DNA of 64,000 bases from Diphasiastrum complanatum. Taxonomy: Eukaryota > Streptophyta > Lycopodiopsida > Lycopodiales > Lycopodiaceae. Below, one piece after another: positions 56,560 to 64,000 of the stretch (positions are counted from its first letter, which is position 1; each line of letters starts with the position of its first letter). The notes below the pieces were generated by a model. It saw only the letters and a list, made by a program, of their open reading frames with translations, had not been told where the DNA came from and made no database searches. The DNA lies in contig CM055095.1 in the NCBI GenBank assembly GCA_029204225.1, forward strand, positions 10,450,683 to 10,514,682, in the 5' to 3' direction. Made by a program: the position numbers and the translations under genes.

Positions 56560-57271
56560 TGTAGTGGGTTTCTTTCTTTGCCTAATCTCAAACCAAGATC
56601 TAGTCAATCTAGCATTAAAGAGACGAGATTAGTTGTCACGCGTAAGTTCGTTCCCATGAGAGCGATAGTATAGTTCAGATTTTAACATGAATGGAGGATC
56701 CAAATCTAACTCTAACATCCATTAACCCTACAATCCATTAACACTACATCCATTAACCCTACGATCCATTTAACACTACACATCCACGACAAAGATAGCT
56801 TACCCTTTCTCTCTCTCCTTTTCTCTCTCATAAAAAGTATAATAACATACAATTCCAATAACATTCAGATCCAACAATTAGCAAAAACCAAAGAAAGCAT
56901 GAGAGATGGAGAAGGAAAAAAGAAGAGCAAGGACATTCATCAATCCATTTTTGAAGAGAACCAATCTGCTTTATTGAAATGAGGAAATGAACATGAGGAG
57001 CAACTCGAGTTGGTCCCTTTTTATAGTAGAGAGGAGGACCCTGGCCTCTGAATCCTATTGGTCCATTTCTACCTCCCTAATTATTCAAATTTAAAAAAGT
57101 GTGGGAACCATCAAAATTGGAGGGAAACCCAACTTTATTCACTAACCTGACATTTAGGCCCTGCGACATTAAAAGTCCCGCAAAAAGGCCTAAAGTCCTT
57201 TTATTGACTTTTAACTAATCAATCAAATCTCTATGTGATCATCAGGTTGGACTTACACACGCAGGGTGCCA
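56560..57271 (-). repeat. LTR shared by copies A and B
   Basis: 712 bp, TG...CA ends. Left of it lies the primer site of copy A, right of it the polypurine tract and extra ORF of copy B, so it serves as 5' LTR of A and 3' LTR of B. In element sense, promoter and poly(A) signals should lie here; none was singled out. Confidence 0.85.
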
Positions 57272-57279
57272 AATCCCTC

Positions 57280-58808
57280 TCACTTATTAACTAGGGTTAG
57301 GGTTGCCTTGGGATCCACAAACCCTCCAACAGCGTGAAATAGGTGCCTGTACTTCTTCTTCTTCAAAGCCCTCAAGCACGGTGGCGTCGAACTGCTTCGG
57401 GGATTTCACAGCTTGGTCGACCCGAAGTGTGGCTGGGGCGTCTTCAGCTTGAAGTTGCTGGCATGAATCTTCAACACCGACAGTAGTATCATGGATTTGT
57501 TCGAATCCTCTTCCAGGGGATTGGAGTTCAAAGGGCGCAGGGCTTTGGGGCATTTCAAAAACTTCGGAGGCCCCAAGGGGGTCGGAATCATCGAACATAT
57601 CCATGAAATACTGTGTGTTTGGTGAAATAGCTTCGGTGTGCGGGGGTGAGGCGGCCTGGGCGGCTGTTATGGGAATGGTAGCCACAATAGTCACAGACTG
57701 TCCTTGAGTGGAAGCAGAGGTGAGGGAAGCATCAAAGGCGGGGGGAATAGGAAGTTCAGTGCGAGTAGCAGCAGGGGGTCAAAGCGCAGCTGACGATGTA
57801 TGCCTAGTACGACGTCGTGACGCGGAAGGCGAGTCAGGAATGACGATCTCGCTGCGTGGACAACGTCGACTATGTGAACTGGAGGCCTGGTGGGACGACT
57901 CGGTCGGTGCTTCTTCATAAATCGAAAGCACAGAATCCAGGTGGAAGCCATGGATTTTGTTTTCCAAGCGGGAGGCCGCTAGAAGAGACAACAAGGAGCC
58001 AGCAGCGAACTGCTGCCTAGTATTGCTCTTAAATTATATGGTTCAAGAGGGGCTTTGGCTATCTTGGCATAGGACTCGACTATCCTATGTAGGATCTGAG
58101 AAGCGATGCGATCTTTCCTGAGGTTGCCAACCATCAAGAAGTTATTCAGAAGCTGGGCAGCAGCGTGTATGGAAGGCTCAGTGATGGCATCGAGGAGATA
58201 TCCGTCATTGGTCCAATGCAAATCATTGGTTAGGTCGATGTAAGGCTTAATAGCCTGTTTAGCCTGCTTATGGTTGGGTGAGGCTTGGGTACCAGACGCT
58301 ATACCTATGGCAGCAAGGGCGGCCTCAGTCACGTGCACCTTGTGTGTGGCTCCCTGAAAGGTGATGTAAAATTTGGATTTCTCTTCCACGTACTGAAGGC
58401 AAGAGTGATGAAATCCATATTGATTCTCCCTGAAAAGGCTCTCTCATGAATACTCATTGCAATAAGCAGAGGCTCCGCAAGGGTCATCCACTGAGTGACC
58501 ATGCTTGTGCTAGGAAGTATCATGATATCCGTAGCAGATGGGACATCACCATGGATAGTATAGCGAGGAGACTGGGAAGTATCTGTGGAAGACATGATGA
58601 TCAGAAACGAAAAGTAAGACGTGCGAATGTATATCAGAAAGCAGTTCAGAAAGTTTGGAAGGCTTTGGTCGCGGGAAAAAATCGCAAGAGCTTCGCTAGC
58701 ACAAGTGAGGAATGAATCGAATTCAGCCAACTTATAGGTGAATTTGGAGGGTCCATTACACTGAATACTAGTTTGGCTGATCAGTTCTGAACAAAAATTT
58801 GTAGGCAT
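57280..58808 (-). pseudogene. Extra ORF after integrase, copy B
   Basis: MPTNFC start, MSSTDTSQS at about 58595 and the helical middle match copy A, with CAG at the site of A's stop. A frameshift lies at about 58385 (FSTWKR/EEKSKF), a deletion at about 58030 and another frame change near 57780. After PPHTE the C-terminus differs completely from A: an acidic segment (YFMDMFDDSDPLGASEVFEM, LEGFEEEEVQAP) replaces the ~280-residue domain. This suggests that A and B each lost a different part of a longer parent. Confidence 0.75.
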
Positions 58809-58844
58809 ATACAGTACTGTGAAAATAGGCTATAACAAACTCGG

Positions 58845-59190
58845 CAAAGGTTTCTGGAGATCTGAACCTCTACGGCGAACATTTTCCAGGGTTGGCGAAG
58901 GATAAACCTTCGCCTAGGAGGGTCCTTCGCCCAAGTACTGTCATAAATGCATTTTTTCAAGATCTGAGGCTATGGCCAACCTAATTTTGACATTTTAAGA
59001 CCATCTAGCATGTCAGCGAAGGTTCATAATGAGAGTAAGGTACTCGGCGAAGGTTCCCAAAATGGCATATTGATGATCATTCGCCTGACTCAAAAAATGT
59101 ATTTTTTCTGGACAAGAACCTTCGCCCACCTCAATATAGACATATCTGAAGTGTTTGTACAGTCTGGAGGCTCAGCGAAGGTTTCTAATA
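58845..59190. repeat. CGAAGGTT motif cluster in copy B spacer
   Basis: Motifs at about 58847, 58896, 58910, 58924, 59017, 59047, 59118 and 59173 in both orientations, aligned with those of copy A spacer. Confidence 0.8.
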
Positions 59191-59433
59191 CTGTATAGGC
59201 AACATCTGACCGAAACAGTGATTTTCTAAGTCATTTTTCATCAAAATACTATCCTTCCTTTTTTCCATGCTGATGACTTTTCTGACTTTTGCTCATCGGT
59301 CTTTTCTCATTTTTTATTTTTATTTTTTTTATTTATTTTTTTTACTGTCTTTTTCAAAACAAAAAACTGAACAATCAAATATTGAAAACAAAAAATTGAA
59401 AGAAAAACAAATAAAATTAAAAAATCATTGAGA

Positions 59434-60772
59434 TCAGACTTGCTGAACTGGCGGAGCAGGCTGCCAAAACTTGCGTAATCGACTGCCATTCACTGGAGTA
59501 TCAAATCGTTTTCCATCCAAGTGCTCAAGAATTACTGCGCCATAGTTCAGGATTTCCTTCACTTTATACGGGCCTTCACCGGTAAACTTCAATTTTCCCT
59601 TGATCAGCTTGGTTTTATACATCAGTGCAAGATCTCCTGCTTTCAAATCCTTTTTGTGCAATCGACGATCGTGCCATGCCTTTCGGCGGGCTTTCTCTAC
59701 TGCTAACGCATGAACTGCCATCAATCATGTTTCACATAATTTGTGTAACACTTCATGACGTAGTTGTAAAGACTTATCATCATTTAACCGTTCTGTTGCC
59801 GCTACGCGTAAAGATGAGATTAAAAATTCAATTGGCATGACAACATCTTGACCATAAACCAGTTGAAAGGGTGTTTGATTTGTACTATTTTTGTAAGCGG
59901 TTCTGAATGCCCATAACGCTTCATACAGTTTATGTTCCCAATCAGACCGACTCGCTTCAACTGTCTTCGTCATAATAGTTCAGAAAATCTTATTGGAAGA
60001 TTCAGCTTGGCCATTCCCTCTGGGATAGTAAGGAGTACTAAATTTGTGTATCACAAAAAAATCTTCCAGTAAACACTTTATTATTTGATTAACAAAGTGT
60101 GTACCCCGGTCACTGACAATCTCGATCGGACATCCAAATCTGATTATAATATTTTCATAGAGAAACTTGGCCATAGATTTTGCATCAGCAACTTTGACAG
60201 CTTTGGCTTCAACCCACTTGGTCATATAATCAGTTGCTACAGTAATGTATCGGGCCTAAGATCCTTGCGCAGCAGGATGAATAGGACCAACATAATCCAG
60301 TCCCCATTTTTCAAAAGGTGCTTGCGATAAAACCGAATGCAAGGGTTCATAGTTCTGTCTAGTAGGCCGTTGTGCTCGTTGGCAAACATCACATGTCTGA
60401 ATATGATTTTCTGTGTCCTTATGAAGCGTAGGCCACCAACAACCTGATTGCAAAAGTTTGCGAACAGTAATATCTGTAGAGAAGTGTCCTCCGCCCATGC
60501 CATCATGTGAAAACATAATTAAATCTGGGATTTCATGCGGTAACACACATCTACGTAGAATATTGTCTGAACCACGACGATACAATTGTCCTACAATCAA
60601 TTGATAAGGTTGAGCCTTATGAATCAATTGTCTCTTCTGTACTTTTGTCAAGGAGTCATTCGGTTGTCCTAGCATCAAGTACTCAACAATATCCATTGCC
60701 CACTCAGGTACTGCTCCGATAATTCATCATCCACTTCGGTGTGGTGCGGATTCAATTCGTGAAACGTGATCG
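59434..60772 (-). pseudogene. Integrase, copy B
   Basis: The best-preserved integrase of the family: HIQTCDVCQRAQRPTRQNYE (zinc-binding), WGLDYVGPIHPA, MTKWVEAKAVKVADAKSM, SDRGTHFVNQ, PYYPRGNGQAESS and the C-terminal HDRRLHKKDLKAGDLALMYK with GEGPYKVKEI. D, D and E are all present but four frame breaks or stops (about 60254, 59977, 59724, and a deletion at 60715) disable it. Confidence 0.87.
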
Positions 60773-60820
60773 GCTAGATAATGTTGCTTCCCCTTTCGAA
60801 CCACAATTCGAAAGTCAAAT

Positions 60821-61318
60821 TCAGTCAATAACAGTAACCATCTTGCAATACGTCCAGTATTTCACGTCTTGTTTACCAAGTAACGGCTGATGATCTGTAT
60901 AAAAGGCAAAGTGCGTTTCCATGAGGTAGTGACAAAATTTCCAAACAGAAAAAATCATGGCTAACGCTTCACGTTCTGTTGTTGAATAATTGTTCTCCGG
61001 ATTTGTAAGTTGTCTGCTTGCAAATCGTATAGGATAATCCTTCTTATAATCACCTGGCTGCGTCAAAACTGATCCAATGGCATATTTCGAAGCATCCGTG
61101 TGAACATGAAATTCAATCGTCCAATCTGGAGAACGCAGGATTGGTGCTGAAGTTAATGCTTTTTTAAATTTTTCAAAGGCTTCTAACGCCTCTACTGTCC
61201 AAATAGGAACAATAGTCAGTTTGTATATAGGTCGTGCTAAGTCCGCAAAAAAGATAATAAAAATTCGATAGTACTTCGCATGACCCATAAACACTAAGCT
61301 TCCGCTCCAACAAAGCAA
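60821..61318 (-). pseudogene. RNase H, copy B
   Basis: HVHTDASKYAIGSVLTQPGD, TTEREALAMIF and YTDHQPL are intact, giving the full D-E-D set, but the frame breaks right after HQPL. Upstream the RT connection GHAKYYR is joined to a truncated RT. Confidence 0.85.
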
Positions 61319-61319
61319 T

Positions 61320-61606
61320 CCAAAATGCTTTCAGTAAAAGGTAATGGAAAATGATCCTTCCGCGTCACTTTGTTCAAAGATTCACACAGACTCTCAATTT
61401 CTCATTCTTCTTAGGAACAATGACAATTGGTGAGATCCATTCGGTATACTCGATCTCCTAAATGAAATCGGCTTAATAAGTAACATGCGGAGTGCTTGAT
61501 ATTGTTCAGGATTAAGTTGTGATCCAACTTGTACAATCTTTTCTCGCTCTCCTGGTTCAGCAAAATTTATTGGATGTGTCCTAGCTGGGCCATCGTAAAC
61601 ATCCAT
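61320..61606 (-). pseudogene. RT N-terminal remnant, copy B
   Basis: INFAEPGEREKIVQVGSQLN and, in another frame, WISPIVIVPKKNEKLRVCV plus a DHFPLPF-like piece belong to the fingers of gypsy RT. The palm with YxDD is deleted before the connection domain. On the other side it is fused to the gag zinc-knuckle region by loss of the protease. Confidence 0.75.
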
Positions 61607-62789
61607 CCAAGCGGTGCTCTGATCCAGTTTCGAGATGCTTGTTGTTGCGCGGCAGCATAAATAGCATACTGTTTTGAAGATCCACCCTCTTGATCATTAC
61701 CATAGTTCCATTGCTCAGCACTTCTGTACGGTTCTGGTTCCATCAAATTGGCAGGAGGAGCGGAGTGCTTTGGTGGGGCAGGTAAGGCTAAACGTTCCGG
61801 GTATCCAAGAGCAGATTGTCGAGGTCTAGCTACTGGATTTCCTCCATACTGTGGTTCTCGATATCCCATTTGGGCATACAGTTGCTGAATTATCCGAGGA
61901 TTGAAGTTGCAAAAAGCAGTCTCATGATCAGGTGAATTACACAAATGGCATACACTGATTTTCATTTGGTTTTTCAATTGAGGACACTCATTCACTGTGT
62001 GATTTCCCGTACAAATAGAACACCAGACATTTTCCCTGGTAGGAAAAGTCTTCGCAAACTTCTCAGGTTCCTTATGCGCTTGTCCGTGGAAATCTTCCAA
62101 TGCTTTAATCTTCTCATCAAATTGCGACTGCAACTTTTCCATCTGTTTCTGCTGGTTCTTCCCGAGTTTCTCGAACTCGTTGAGCATCATTTCTACAGTA
62201 GCGTTGACATTCGTGGATGCAATGGTGGTGGATGTCGTTGGGGTCCCGAATTGCATCATCCATAGCATTCTGCAACATTGCGTACTCATTATGGCGTTTC
62301 AGCTCACATCTGATCCGTTTAGGTAAACCTGACAAAAACCACATAATCATGGCATTTTTGTTAATTAGCTCAGGTTCACATTCAGATCTGAGGCGTTTCA
62401 CCCTTTCAATGTAATCTCGAACCATTTCCCGCTTTCCCATTTTAATTTTACTTAAAAGTAGGAAAGGGTCTTCCATAAACTTCCACGGTTTGAACCGTGT
62501 GATAAGGGCTCTTTTAACAACCTCCCAATCTATACGCTCAGTTTCATCTTGATTATAGAACCAATCTTGTGTTGCGCCTGTTAAGGCCATAGGAAAAAGC
62601 ATAAGTTTATCTTGGGGAAAAAATCTCGCCATAGACTTCACAAGATTCAGCATAGATCTGAAAAAATCTAACTGGATCTGTTAATCCATTGTATTTGGGT
62701 AGATCCAAACGGGGTGCTCTTCTAACAATGATTGGATTGACTTCCTGAGGAGCACCTCCAGGAACAGCTCCAGGGGCAGCCATCTTCAT
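61567..62789 (-). pseudogene. Gag, copy B
   Basis: Same start region as copy A (MAAPGAVPGG, DLPKYNGLTDPVRF), WEVVKRALITRFKPWKFMED, MVRDYIERVKRLRSECEP, coiled-coil DEKIKALEDF, then CSICTGNHTVNEC and CHLCNSPDHETAFC knuckles. Frameshifts at about 62640 and 62250. The last knuckle pair seen in A is cut off by the protease deletion. Confidence 0.85.
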
Positions 62790-63019
62790 AGATTCAAATC
62801 AAGCAGACAATGAGATTGGATCTAGATTTCTCAATCAAAAACTATCTCAGATCAGATCTGCTAGAACTATTCCACTTTTTAAGAATCAGATCGTGAAAAA
62901 GATTTCGAAATTTAATCAATCGATACTTCTAAAAAATGAAAAATTTCTCGGAATCCAGATCAGACTGTAACAAATTTGACCCAAATTTTGACAGAGACTT
63001 GATCTGGAAAATCAGAACC

Positions 63020-63675
63020 TAAAAATAGAACAGGCGAAGGTTCCCCAGGCGAAGATTGGCTCGGCGAAGGTTCAGCAGTGCTATTTTGGGAAAAAATTCT
63101 TTGATCAACTTTTCTGACAATTTCTTTGGAAATAACCTTCGCCGAACTCTCAGATGCAAAATCTGACATAGATAAAACTAGGGTAAACCCGGCGAAGGTT
63201 TTTGACACACGAAAATACAGCTTATGTAGTCTGGCGAGGGTAAAAATCAAGATTTTCTATGATCTGGACAGGAAGAATGTTCGCCGAACTCAAAAATAGT
63301 ATTTTACTATAAATAGAATGTTTTGGAAACTCTGCAAAGGTTTTGGCGAAGGATCAAGAGTAATACTGGTATTTTTGCAAAAAAGTGACTTTTTTGGCAA
63401 AAATATGGCAATATGACAACTGATCTTCTGAAAAACCTTATATTTTTGGTATTATTCTTCGCCGACCTGGCAGTAGATAGATCTGAATCACACCTATGCA
63501 CAGTGAATCGGGCGAAGGTTCTTTTTCTGTATTTTTAGGGTTTTGGTGATTTTTTGGTGTTTTTTGACGGTTTTTCTGATGTTTCTGGAAATCTGCTGGG
63601 AAGGATTGTTCACCCTTCAAACTGAAGGTTCTGTGATCAAAACCGAAAGTGTCTGCACCTCGGCGAAGGTTTCCC
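63020..63675. repeat. CGAAGGTT motif cluster in copy B leader
   Basis: About a dozen motifs in both orientations between 63030 and 63670 (for example 63033, 63062, 63134, 63190, 63457, 63511, 63661). Many have the longer form CTCGGCGAAGGTT or its complement. Confidence 0.82.
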
Positions 63676-64000
63676 GAAAGAGGGCAAAAAGTTATCAGCT
63701 CTGATGGCGATTTTTGTCTCTTTTTGACCAGAATCTGGCGGATTTGACTGATTTTTGTTGTTTTTTCTAATATCTCAGATCCAAATGGATCTTAAGATTG
63801 GTGATCTGAATAGCTTTCCTTGTTCTACAATCAGATTAGATTTAGAACAAACAAATCCACTCAAATCAAGCAAAATCACTCCCAAACTAACCCTAAATGC
63901 AGATCTAACACTATTCATGCAACGACAAGATGCCTAATGCAGCTAACCATCCACCAAACATGCTGCAAACTGAAAAATTGGCGTAGCTCCCCGGCAACGG

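Larger units (their letters stand above)
41207..57271 (-). mobile_element. Family F gypsy element, copy A (Athila/Tat-like, with extra ORF)
   Basis: In element order (right to left): LTR 57271-56560, tRNA-Asp-like primer site 56555-56538, leader with CGAAGGTT motifs, [hAT insertion], gag 49044-47349, protease region 47313-45922, RT scraps and RNase H 45960-45022, integrase 45022-44066, motif-rich spacer, extra ORF 43454-41358, polypurine tract, and only ~40 bp of 3' LTR at 41247-41207. The tRNA-Asp primer and an additional ORF after integrase fit the Athila/Tat branch of plant Ty3/gypsy elements. RT catalytic core is deleted, so it is non-autonomous. Confidence 0.9.
56560..64000 (-). mobile_element. 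Family F gypsy element, copy B (5' LTR just beyond the window)
   Basis: Same order as copy A. The internal region is 57272-64000 (6.7 kb). The window ends inside its primer site (complement of CCGTTGCCGGGGAGC at 63986-64000). Compared with A it lacks the hAT insertion, the protease and most of gag's second half, most of RT, and the C-terminal domain of the extra ORF. Confidence 0.9.

Overview
The window is nuclear DNA of a land plant with a large, repeat-rich genome. Two conserved plant genes with GT-AG introns sit in a sea of nested transposable elements (TEs). Long (GA)n tracts, kilobase-scale introns and an RTE/CR1-like rather than only L1-like LINE family hint at a fern, gymnosperm or other large-genome lineage, but the sequence alone does not fix the species.

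Genes. (1) NEDD1 (+ strand, 8022-16830): I could assemble 11 exons with uninterrupted phase into a 784-residue protein. It has an N-terminal WD40 region and a C-terminal coiled coil, and is the gamma-tubulin-complex targeting factor of spindle and phragmoplast. (2) An organellar GCP1/Qri7/TsaD-type tRNA threonylcarbamoyladenosine (t6A) synthase (- strand, 23715-40778 and beyond): five 3' exons are present and in phase, separated by introns of 460, 6155, 94 and 9856 bp. The 5' half is not in the window, so the next intron is at least 23 kb. The two genes are convergent.

TE layout, left to right. 1.9-4.7 kb: decayed + strand Ty3/gypsy fragment (family F, Athila/Tat-like). 4.8-5.7 kb: L1-like LINE remnant. 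9.2-11.6 kb: a LINE in NEDD1 intron 2. 15.3 kb: a tiny tRNA-derived retroposon with perfect 14-bp target duplications in NEDD1 intron 7. 19.3-22.8 kb: copia fragments. 25.6 kb: hAT-type MITE with perfect 8-bp target duplication. 26.9 kb: perfect 29-bp hairpin. 28.0-30.3 kb: second copy of the intron-2 LINE family. 33.0-34.1 kb: gypsy gag fragment. 34.2-40.1 kb: chromodomain Ty3/gypsy element whose 3' end (chromodomain plus LTR) is tandemly duplicated with an exact 767-bp period.

41.2-64.0 kb: two minus-strand copies (A, then B) of family F joined head-to-tail through one shared 712-bp LTR (56560-57271). Both use a tRNA-Asp-like primer site, lack the reverse-transcriptase catalytic core, keep RNase H/integrase remnants, and carry an extra ORF after integrase. 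Both also hold clusters of a GGCGAAGGTT motif in both orientations, before gag and again between integrase and the extra ORF. Copy A is interrupted by a 5.8-kb hAT transposon (49.62-55.44 kb) flanked by a ~450-bp duplication of the retroelement leader. No rRNA, functional tRNA or CRISPR was seen.
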